A stretch of DNA of 6,122 bases, taken from Paracoccaceae bacterium (GTDB lineage: Bacteria; Pseudomonadota; Alphaproteobacteria; Rhodobacterales; Rhodobacteraceae). The position numbers and the translations under genes are program-made. Positions 1 through 5,349 of this stretch are shown in pieces. The stretch lies in assembly GCA_007119835.1 (NCBI GenBank), contig SKOX01000059.1, positions 1 to 6,122 on the forward strand. The letters are read 5' to 3'. Within the stretch, counting starts at the first letter, position 1. Each line of letters starts with the position of its first letter. The notes under the pieces are model-generated. The model was not told the origin of the DNA. It ran no database searches and saw nothing but the letters and a program-made list of their open reading frames with translations.

Positions 1-776
1 AGCCGGACCTCCATGCCCCAGCGCCGGCCGCGCCGCCAGCCCGAGCGCGCGAGATAGGCCGCCGCCGAGGCCAGCCCGTCGGTCGGATCGTCGGACCAGA
101 TGTCGCGTCGCCCGTCGCCGCGGAAGTCGACGGCATAGGCGAGGTAGGAGGTCGGAATGAACTGCGTGTGGCCCATCGCGCCGGCCCAGCTGCCTCTCAT
201 CCGCTCCGGCGTCACGTCGCCGGCCTGCAGGATGCGCAGCGCCGCGATCAGCTGGCTCTCGAAGAAGGCGCCGCGCCGGCCGTCGTGGGCGAGGGTGGCA
301 AGCGCCGAGATCACCGGCACGTCGCCCCGGCGGGCGCCATAGTTGCTCTCAAGGCCCCAGACCGCCGTGACGACCTGCGGCTCGACCCCGAAGCGCGCCT
401 CGATCTCGCGGAGCAGCGGGCCGTGCTGGCGGAGCATCTGCCGGCCCGTCGCCACCCGCTCGTCGGAGGCGGCGATGGCGAGATAATCCTCGAGCGTCCG
501 GGTGAACTCGACCTGGTTCCGGTCGCGCTCGATCACCTCGGGCAGGAAGCCGACATCGCGGAAAGCGGCGTCGAGGGTCGCTCGCGAGATGCCCCGCGCC
601 TCGGCCCGCGGGCGGAAGGCCCCGACCCACGCGTCGAACCGGGGATTGGGCACCGCCTGGAACTGCGGCTCCGGCGGTGTCGGCCGCCCGGCGGGCGCCG
701 AGCGCGGCGTTCCGCCACATCCGGCGAGAAGGCCGGCCCCCAGGCACACAAGCGCCGCTCTTCTGGTCATCCGCAT
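1..776 (-). CDS. Lytic murein transglycosylase, MltB/GH103 family lipoprotein (partial, C-terminus beyond left edge)
   Basis: Cleaves the MurNAc-GlcNAc bond of peptidoglycan with formation of 1,6-anhydro-MurNAc, acting in the periplasm. Seen: 258 codons are present. The N-terminus is a lipoprotein signal, with two basic residues, a hydrophobic stretch and the lipobox LAGC with lipidated Cys20; Gly at +2 suggests outer-membrane sorting. A Pro-rich linker (about 24-45) precedes the catalytic domain. WGLESNYG (140-147) contains Glu143, the expected catalytic acid (Glu162 in E. coli Slt35/MltB). Further family blocks are AMGHTQFIPTSY, DFRGDGRRDIW and a following A/G-rich helix with YLARSGW. The start is ATG 776, because an in-frame TGA lies two codons upstream; ATG 770 (two codons later) is the only alternative, and neither has a strong Shine-Dalgarno. 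The C-terminal part, possibly with a peptidoglycan-binding domain, lies outside. It follows the membrane-protein gene on the same strand after 87 bp. The family call is firm; which paralogue it is cannot be said. Confidence 0.93.
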   Translation of the reverse strand, partial: MRMTRRAALVCLGAGLLAGCGGTPRSAPAGRPTPPEPQFQAVPNPRFDAWVGAFRPRAEARGISRATLDAAFRDVGFLPEVIERDRNQVEFTRTLEDYLAIAASDERVATGRQMLRQHGPLLREIEARFGVEPQVVTAVWGLESNYGARRGDVPVISALATLAHDGRRGAFFESQLIAALRILQAGDVTPERMRGSWAGAMGHTQFIPTSYLAYAVDFRGDGRRDIWSDDPTDGLASAAAYLARSGWRRGRRWGMEVR

Positions 777-863
777 CGGTCAAAACTCGCATCACGACTG
801 CATGCCGGTTCTACTGCACGGGTCCGGCAGTGGGAACCCTGGCTGTCGCAGGACCGCGCCGTG

Positions 864-1286
864 TCAGTCGTCGTAAGGGAGTTGCGGCTCGATCACGCCG
901 GTCCATTCCAGCGCCCAGGCGGCGACGATGGCGACGACCGCCAACGCCCAGGCCGCGCAGATCAGGCGCGTGACCGACCGCACGATCTTCTGCTCCTTGG
1001 CCGAGAAGATCTCGGGGCAGGCGAGGTCCAGATCCTGCCAGACCCGGTTCATCCCCTCGCCGAACACGAAGAGGTCGTCGCGCATGCGCTGCGTGAAGAT
1101 GATCATGGCGAGCGGTATGACGACGAAGGCCCAGACCGTGACGAAGGAGAACGCGATCCGCGGCTGGTCCCCGGCGAGAAAGCCCAGGAGCGCGAAGGCG
1201 CCGCCGTTGACGGTGAAAAGCAGGCTGAACCGCCGGCTCTTGCCGTCCTGGTAGACCCCGAAGGCTTCCCAACTGCGATCGTCCAT
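864..1286 (-). CDS. Small three-helix inner-membrane protein of unknown function
   Basis: I do not recognise a named family. The 140-residue product starts with a short acidic/aromatic N-terminus (MDDRSWEAFGVYQDG), followed by three predicted membrane segments at about 20-39, 44-64 and 106-128. The first contains an FTVNGGAFALLGF stretch. Between helices 2 and 3 lies a soluble loop of about 40 residues (RMRDDLFVFGEGMNRVWQDLD and onward), with a Cys-Pro at 90-91. The C-terminus is short and ends YDD. The ATG at 1286 is preceded by AGAGG (plus-strand 1295-1299) with an 8-nt spacer. The frame stays open upstream to 1412, but that stretch overlaps the hydrolase gene and reads as Arg/Gly-rich non-protein-like sequence, so the shorter start is preferred. 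It lies 92 bp downstream of the hydrolase on the same strand and could be cotranscribed through a highly structured gap. It has no catalytic motif; a scaffold or accessory membrane role is possible but unsupported. Confidence 0.82.
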   Translation of the reverse strand: MDDRSWEAFGVYQDGKSRRFSLLFTVNGGAFALLGFLAGDQPRIAFSFVTVWAFVVIPLAMIIFTQRMRDDLFVFGEGMNRVWQDLDLACPEIFSAKEQKIVRSVTRLICAAWALAVVAIVAAWALEWTGVIEPQLPYDD

Positions 1287-1294
1287 CACCACCG

Positions 1295-1299
1295 CCTCT
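1295..1299 (-). promoter_or_regulatory. Ribosome binding site of the small membrane protein
   Basis: The minus strand reads AGAGG, then eight bases, then ATG at 1286. This is the feature that decides the start in favour of the 140-residue form over the longer open frame that overlaps the hydrolase. Confidence 0.6.
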
Positions 1300-1305
1300 G
1301 CCGCT

Positions 1306-1371
1306 GCCTTCCCGCGCGGGCGGTCTTCGGTGCCGCCCACTCCGGAGCGCGAACGGCCGTTCCGGGAAGGC
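1306..1371 (-). repeat. Cluster of inverted repeats in the hydrolase-membrane protein gap
   Basis: Four nested dyads fall within 66 bases. An outer 9-bp stem pairs GCCTTCCCG (1306-1314) with CGGGAAGGC (1363-1371). A 6-bp stem pairs GGGCGG (1318-1323) with CCGCCC (1333-1338). CTCCGGAG (1340-1347) is a perfect 8-bp palindrome and GAACGGCCGTTC (1351-1362) a perfect 12-bp palindrome. CCCGCGCGGG (1311-1320) is another, overlapping the outer stem. A transcript of the minus strand could fold into a branched structure just before the ribosome site of the membrane-protein gene. There is no U-run, so it is not a standard intrinsic terminator. Part of this may be chance in GC-rich DNA. Confidence 0.45.
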
Positions 1372-1378
1372 CTGCCTG

Positions 1379-3409
1379 CTACATGAAGTCGCGCGGGATC
1401 GACACGTTCCACGTCCTGCAGAAGACCCGCTCATCGTCCTCGTAGGCGTCGAGCTCGGCCGAGATGCGGAACTCGGCGGGCGTCGAGGTGAGGACCGTGC
1501 GGGTCTGGGTGCGCACGTGCCAGCCGCCGCGCCGCAGCCCCCGGACGAGCCGGGTCTCGCCGCGCGGAGACGCAAAATCGTCGGCTTCCGAGGCGTACCA
1601 CTCGAAGGTGCGGTTCTCGATCTCGAGGTCGACGTCTTCCAGGTGACGGATGCCGTTGTCGTTGATGACCTCGAGGGTCGAGCGGTCCTGCGCGAGGTCG
1701 CGGTGCACCAGCCAGTTGTGCCGGCCGGTCTCGACGACCCGGCTCGGGAGCGGCGGCGCGCCCTCCGGCGGGTCGAACGCCCGCAACGCGTCGTCATCCT
1801 GCCGCGGTCTGCGCCCGGGCAGCTCGATCGCGCTGTTCTGCGTGTGGATCGTCAGCCGGGCCGGCTCCGGCGCCGGCCAGGCCAGCGGCCAGTAGGAGGT
1901 CGACAGCGACAGCCGCAGCTTGTGGCCGGCCGGGAAGGTCTGCGCGATATCGTTCATCTTGAGGCGGACGGTGTAGCGCCGGCCGGGATCGAGGGCCTCG
2001 GGATGCTCCCGCGAGGTGCGGTGGGTCAGGTTCAGCATGCCGTAGGTCACCCGCGTCGCCTTGCCGTCGTGCGCCACGTCGGACAGGCGGATCGCCACCA
2101 TCGCGAGGGGCCTGTCGCTCGCGAGGTCGAGCTCGACGCAGACCATGCCCAGGATCTCGAGCGGCGCCTGCAGCGCTTCGCTCTCGAAGACCAGCGCGCC
2201 GCCGTCCTCCTCGCGCTGGTCGTGGGCGAGATCGGGTCCCGCGGCGTAGGAACACCACTTGCCGGCGAAGAGGCCGACCGTCAGCGGCGACTGGATCGGC
2301 AGGGCCGCGTCGGGGCCGGTCTCGCCTTCGGGCAGGATGACGCCGGGGCCGAGTGCATGGCGCCGCGTCGTGACCCCGGTCGAGGGCCAGACGGGTTCCG
2401 CGACCCAGCGGCCCGGGCGGTGGTCGTACTTGGCGCTGGGCGGGACGCTGTCCTGCATCCAGACGCGCAGCATCGGCTCGTCCATCACGCCGGTGTCGCT
2501 GTCCTTCAGCCAGTGGTCCCACCAGCGGACGGTTTCCTGCAGGAAACCGATTGCCGGGCCCGGCACGCCGATATGCGGATACTTGTGGCTCCACGGCCCG
2601 ATCAGGCCCTTGCGCGGCACCTCGAGGTTGGCCAGCAGGCGGAACACCGCGTTGGAATAGCCGTCCGCCCAGCCGCTCACCGCCATCACCGGGCAGCGCA
2701 CCGCGCCGTAGTCCTCCTGGATCGATCCGTGCCGCCAGTAGGCGTCGCGGCGCTGGTGCTTCAGCCATTGCTCGAGCCAGAGGCCGCTCCCCTCCAGCCG
2801 CTCGAACCACATCGGGCGCCAGCGGTCGCCGACCACGGCCGGGTCGGGCGGCAGGGAATTGTAGGCGAACATGACCGACGCCCAGGACAGGTTGTCGCCC
2901 AGCAGGCAGCCGCCCATGTGGTGGATGTCGTCGGCATAGCGGTCGTCGGTGGAACAGGCGGTGATGACGCCGCGGAGGGCGGGCGGTTGCCGCGCCGCGA
3001 TCTGCAGCCCGTTGAACCCGCCCCAGGAGATCCCGATCATCCCGACCCGGCCGGTGCACCACGGCTGGTCGGCGATCCAGGCGATGACCTCGCAGCCGTC
3101 GGCGAGCTCCTGCTCAAGGTATTCGTCGCGCAGCACGCCGTCGGAATCGCCGCTGCCGCGCAGATCGACCCGCACGCAGGCGTAGCCGTGGCCGGCGACG
3201 TAAGGGTGCATCACCGCGTCGCGCTGGCGGGTGAAGTCGCGCCGCCGGTAGGGAATGTATTCCAGCACCGCCGGAACCGGGTCCTGCTCGGCATCCTCGG
3301 GGAGCCAGATGCGCGCCGCCAGCCGGGCGCCGTCGCGCATCGGGATCCACACCGTCTCGAGGCTCCGCACCTGGCGCGGAAATTCGTGCCGAACCGCAGG
3401 CCCGCTCAT
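1379..3409 (-). CDS. CocE/NonD-family serine hydrolase (X-Pro dipeptidyl-peptidase S15-like)
   Basis: An alpha/beta hydrolase of 676 residues that would cleave an ester or amide bond, probably in the cytoplasm since there is no signal peptide. Seen: IPMRDGARLAARIWLP (22-37) opens the fold, and RVDLRGSGDSDG (80-91) is the strand-loop typical of the family. GISWGGF (126-132) is the nucleophile elbow with Ser128, GWADGY (246-251) supplies Asp249, and GPWSHKYPH (271-279) supplies His275, so a complete triad is inferred. Tyr51, in EYIPYRRRD (50-58), could serve the oxyanion hole as Tyr44 does in cocaine esterase. A cap region lies between about 155 and 235. From about 295 the sequence follows the C-terminal beta-jelly-roll domain (PF08530 type). 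The final 110 or so residues form an extension beyond the 574 residues of cocaine esterase. Its ATG overlaps the ligase stop in ATGA, and no Shine-Dalgarno is visible, pointing to translational coupling. The substrate is unknown: family members include esterases, beta-lactam acylases and dipeptidyl-peptidases. Confidence 0.93.
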   Translation of the reverse strand: MSGPAVRHEFPRQVRSLETVWIPMRDGARLAARIWLPEDAEQDPVPAVLEYIPYRRRDFTRQRDAVMHPYVAGHGYACVRVDLRGSGDSDGVLRDEYLEQELADGCEVIAWIADQPWCTGRVGMIGISWGGFNGLQIAARQPPALRGVITACSTDDRYADDIHHMGGCLLGDNLSWASVMFAYNSLPPDPAVVGDRWRPMWFERLEGSGLWLEQWLKHQRRDAYWRHGSIQEDYGAVRCPVMAVSGWADGYSNAVFRLLANLEVPRKGLIGPWSHKYPHIGVPGPAIGFLQETVRWWDHWLKDSDTGVMDEPMLRVWMQDSVPPSAKYDHRPGRWVAEPVWPSTGVTTRRHALGPGVILPEGETGPDAALPIQSPLTVGLFAGKWCSYAAGPDLAHDQREEDGGALVFESEALQAPLEILGMVCVELDLASDRPLAMVAIRLSDVAHDGKATRVTYGMLNLTHRTSREHPEALDPGRRYTVRLKMNDIAQTFPAGHKLRLSLSTSYWPLAWPAPEPARLTIHTQNSAIELPGRRPRQDDDALRAFDPPEGAPPLPSRVVETGRHNWLVHRDLAQDRSTLEVINDNGIRHLEDVDLEIENRTFEWYASEADDFASPRGETRLVRGLRRGGWHVRTQTRTVLTSTPAEFRISAELDAYEDDERVFCRTWNVSIPRDFM
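3406..3409 (-). promoter_or_regulatory. ATGA start-stop overlap (translational coupling)
   Basis: The ligase stop TGA and the hydrolase start ATG share bases in ATGA on the minus strand. The preceding 20 bases hold no purine-rich ribosome site, so the hydrolase is most simply translated by ribosomes that have just finished the ligase. This implies matched production of both proteins. Confidence 0.8.
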
Positions 3410-4719
3410 CGCGCGGCCTGTTCGGGCGGGGCGGTGCGGATGTCCATCTCCTCGAGCAGGCGACGGTACTTCTCGTGCAGCGCCTCGCGATCCTCCGCGC
3501 CCATGAAGATCGCGCCGAGCTCGTGGCTGTAGGAATCGCGATGATGCAGGTCGCCGAGGCGCATCCCCTCGTGCACGTGGAGCTGGATGTCGGTCCCCGG
3601 ATAACGCTCCTCGAGGGCGCGGCGCTCCGCCTCGTCGGGCGCGTTGACGACGACCTCATCGTCGGACCGGTCGTATAGCCGCGGCATGAACTTCGCGGCA
3701 TAGCGGAACGCCCCGGAGCGCGCCGGATAGTCCGGCTTGCGGCCGAGGGCCACGTCGATCATCACCTCCTTGTGCGGCACGCCGGCGACCTTCTCGAAGA
3801 TAGGGCTGTGCGACTTGGAGATGCGCGCGTTGATCTCCAGCAGCCAGATCCGGTCGGCGTCGGGCTCGTAGAAGAACTCGATGTTGAACGGCGTGTCGTC
3901 GAGCCCGATCTGCGCGACGACCCGCGCGGCCGAAGCCCGCATCCGCGCCTGCACCGCGTCGGGCAGCGCCGAAGGATACTCGTAGCCCTCGAAGCTCGAC
4001 CGGTTCGGCCCGCGGACCGAATCGACGGTGCCGTAGACCGTCGTCTCGCCGCCGAGGACATAGCCCTCCAGGGTGCACTGCTCGCCCTTCGAGATGATCT
4101 GCTCGGCGATGCACTTGGCCGAGCCTGCGTTGGCGATCTCGGGTGGCAGGTCGGCGTAGCCCATCAGCACCTCCAGCGGGTCGGCGAACCTGCGGATGCC
4201 CTTGCGGGTCTTGGCCAGGGCGTCGCGGTAGGCGGCGTCGTCGCGGACGAGAAAGCCCAGCAGAGAGGAATGCGCCGTCACCGGCTTCAGCCAGAACGGA
4301 TAGTCGAGGGGCGGCGTGTCGTCGTCCTCGACCGCGAACGGGTCGACCAGCGCGAAGTCGGGCACCTCGCCCGGCACCGCCTTGGCCTGCTCGACCCGGC
4401 TCCAGTACTTGTGCTGGCAGCGCAGCACGCTCTCCAGCGTCGGACCGCGCAGGCCGAACTCCCGCCGCAGGATCGGCAACATCAGGATCGAAGGGAAGTC
4501 CCAGTACCCGACGATGGCGTCGATCGACCCGTCGAAGCTCCGCAGGGTGTGACGCGCCTTGTCCAGCAGCGCCTCCATGTCGAAGCCGGGCGCGGTCGTT
4601 ATTTCCCGATGCTCCAGCAGCCCGTGGAAGGCATATTGCTCGGCCTGCCGGACGTTCTTCAGAAGCCGAAGATTGAAAGGGTCTAGCCCCGCGACGAAGA
4701 TGTTCGTCTTTTCGCTCAT
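3406..4719 (-). CDS. ATP-grasp carboxylate-amine (or -thiol) ligase of unknown substrate
   Basis: A 437-residue ATP-grasp enzyme, expected to activate a carboxylate as acyl-phosphate with ATP and Mg and join it to an amine or thiol. Seen: the N-terminal pre-ATP-grasp fold begins TNIFVAGLDPFNLRLL (5-20), and IDAIVGYWDFPS (66-77) is its later strand. GLRGPTLESVLRCQHKYWSR (89-108) places Lys104 as the first ATP-binding lysine. YPFWLKPVTAHSSLLG (140-155) gives the second, Lys145, with the flexible small-residue loop. IAEQIISKGEQCTLEGYV (204-221) contains the adenine-side acidic residue. FNIEFFY (278-284) and LLEINARISKSH (293-304) give Glu281, Glu295 and Asn297 as metal ligands. A C-terminal region (about 330-437) resembles the lid-side tail of biotin-carboxylase-like proteins. 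ATG 4719 is chosen because the beta-strand starts at once and GGGAG lies 12 nt upstream; ATG 4788 and the open frame to 4881 add unlikely sequence. It overlaps the hydrolase by four bases. The substrate cannot be read from sequence. Confidence 0.9.
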   Translation of the reverse strand: MSEKTNIFVAGLDPFNLRLLKNVRQAEQYAFHGLLEHREITTAPGFDMEALLDKARHTLRSFDGSIDAIVGYWDFPSILMLPILRREFGLRGPTLESVLRCQHKYWSRVEQAKAVPGEVPDFALVDPFAVEDDDTPPLDYPFWLKPVTAHSSLLGFLVRDDAAYRDALAKTRKGIRRFADPLEVLMGYADLPPEIANAGSAKCIAEQIISKGEQCTLEGYVLGGETTVYGTVDSVRGPNRSSFEGYEYPSALPDAVQARMRASAARVVAQIGLDDTPFNIEFFYEPDADRIWLLEINARISKSHSPIFEKVAGVPHKEVMIDVALGRKPDYPARSGAFRYAAKFMPRLYDRSDDEVVVNAPDEAERRALEERYPGTDIQLHVHEGMRLGDLHHRDSYSHELGAIFMGAEDREALHEKYRRLLEEMDIRTAPPEQAAR

Positions 4720-4935
4720 GCCTGCCGCCAGCTCCCGGTTCAAGAAGGTCCCCAGCGCGCCGCTGCGGCCCTCGGCTGCCTCCCTCATCAGCGCGCGGAG
4801 TGACGGCAGGGTTCCATCAAGAAGAGACGCACGCAAGGCACGCGGCGCCACGGAGCCGCCGCCTGGACGGCGAGAGCGCATCGGCCTTCCGCTCGGCCGG
4901 TGCCGCCGCGCGTCAGAAGATGCCCCAACGGGCTG

Positions 4936-4980
4936 CCGGTGCTCATGCCGAGGCCGGTGCTCATGCCGCGGCCGGTGCCA
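4936..4980. repeat. 18-bp tandem repeat, 2.5 copies
   Basis: CCGGTGCTCATGCCGAGG (4936-4953) is followed directly by CCGGTGCTCATGCCGCGG (4954-4971), differing at one base, and then a partial third copy CCGGTGCC. The unit is a multiple of three and in one plus frame would encode repeats of the type AGAHAE/AGAHAA, but the surrounding frame does not look coding. It may be slippage-prone DNA or a repeated protein-binding site. Confidence 0.75.
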
Positions 4981-4994
4981 AAGAAGAGAAGATC

Positions 4995-5010
4995 ATTGCG
5001 CCACCGCAAT
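4995..5010. promoter_or_regulatory. Operator-like dyad ATTGCG-CCAC-CGCAAT
   Basis: A perfect 6-bp inverted repeat with a 4-bp spacer lies in a locally less GC-rich part of the divergent spacer, about 275 bp from the ligase start and 340 bp from the rhodopsin start. The geometry suits a dimeric helix-turn-helix regulator. No regulator family can be assigned, and chance is a real alternative. Confidence 0.3.
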
Positions 5011-5025
5011 CGACTGAAGGGCGGC

Positions 5026-5054
5026 CGAGGCGGCCGGAGAGTGAAGCCGCCTCG
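5026..5054. repeat. 9-bp inverted repeat (hairpin), upstream of rhodopsin
   Basis: CGAGGCGGC (5026-5034) pairs perfectly with GCCGCCTCG (5046-5054) across an 11-base loop. On neither strand is it followed by a T-run, so it is not a standard rho-independent terminator. It could form a stable stem in a leader RNA or be a protein-binding dyad. Confidence 0.45.
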
Positions 5055-5213
5055 AAACCGAAACGTTTGGACCAGGCTTTCCGATCAACCGCGTCCTGAA
5101 GCCCGTGTGTAGGGAGCCGCGTCTGTCTGATGCCGTCACGGACCTTGGTGAACATCCCCTGTCACCGCTGAGACATTCTGACGCGGAGCAGCAGCCGGCG
5201 GAACAAGCGGCGC

Positions 5214-5251
5214 GCGCAGGCTTTAGCGGGCAGCGGAGCCGCAGCCTGCGC
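5214..5251. repeat. 9-bp inverted repeat with overlapping palindrome, 100-135 bp before rhodopsin
   Basis: GCGCAGGCT (5214-5222) pairs with AGCCTGCGC (5243-5251) over a 20-base loop. The right arm also overlaps the perfect 12-bp palindrome GCCTGCGCAGGC (5244-5255), so the GCGCAGGC word occurs three times counting both orientations. If the rhodopsin transcript starts upstream, this would sit in its 5' leader. No T-run follows. Confidence 0.4.
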
Positions 5252-5340
5252 AGGCCCGATCAGCCGGCTTCTCGGGTCAGCACGACCTGTCGCTCGCGAT
5301 CCGTTCGACGGTGTCCGGGCCCCAAATTCCGTCAGCGCTT

Positions 5341-5346
5341 GAGGAG
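5341..5346 (+). promoter_or_regulatory. Ribosome binding site of the rhodopsin gene
   Basis: The purine-rich GAGGAG lies just before ATG 5350, giving strong anti-Shine-Dalgarno pairing with a slightly short spacer (3-5 bases depending on register). It supports ATG 5350, which also gives the NFENF N-terminus shared with the sodium pump KR2. Confidence 0.75.
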
Positions 5347-5349
5347 AGC

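Larger units (their letters stand above)
4720..5349. other. 630-bp divergent intergenic region
   Basis: This stretch lies between the divergent ligase and rhodopsin genes. Frames open in it have mixed third-base use and no ribosome sites, so I see no gene. It carries an 18-bp tandem repeat (4936-4980), a 6+6 dyad (4995-5010), a 9-bp hairpin (5026-5054), a second 9-bp inverted repeat (5214-5251) and the rhodopsin ribosome site. Both promoters must lie here if the two genes are transcribed from their own upstream regions, but I could not identify convincing -35/-10 pairs on either strand. Confidence 0.7.

Noticed and set aside
777..863. Possible terminator hairpin between the membrane protein and the transglycosylase
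   Set aside because: Only a weak 5-bp ACTGC/GCAGT pairing without a T-run is present, not enough to call a terminator.
168..1445. Long plus-strand open frame of 425 codons
   Set aside because: It lies opposite the transglycosylase and membrane-protein genes. Its product is Arg/His/Gly-rich with no fold-like pattern, typical of an antisense frame in GC-rich coding DNA.
1517..3532. Long plus-strand open frame of 671 codons
   Set aside because: It is the mirror frame of the hydrolase, whose complete triad and domain motifs settle the true strand.
3772..4686. Plus-strand open frame of 304 codons opposite the ligase
   Set aside because: It reads as Arg/Val/Gln-rich low-complexity sequence, while the minus strand shows full ATP-grasp motifs.
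4720..4881. N-terminal extension of the ATP-grasp ligase to starts at 4788 or 4881
   Set aside because: The extra residues are Arg/Ala/Gly-rich without structure, whereas the beta-strand of the pre-ATP-grasp fold begins right after the ATG at 4719.
4936..4980. CRISPR array
   Set aside because: The repeats are directly adjacent with no spacers, only 18 bp long, and no cas gene is near.
4800..5099. Plus-strand GTG-initiated frame of 99 codons with AGAHAE-type repeats
   Set aside because: It has no proper ribosome site, the third-base GC is low compared with the real genes, and the peptide repeat follows simply from the 18-bp DNA repeat.
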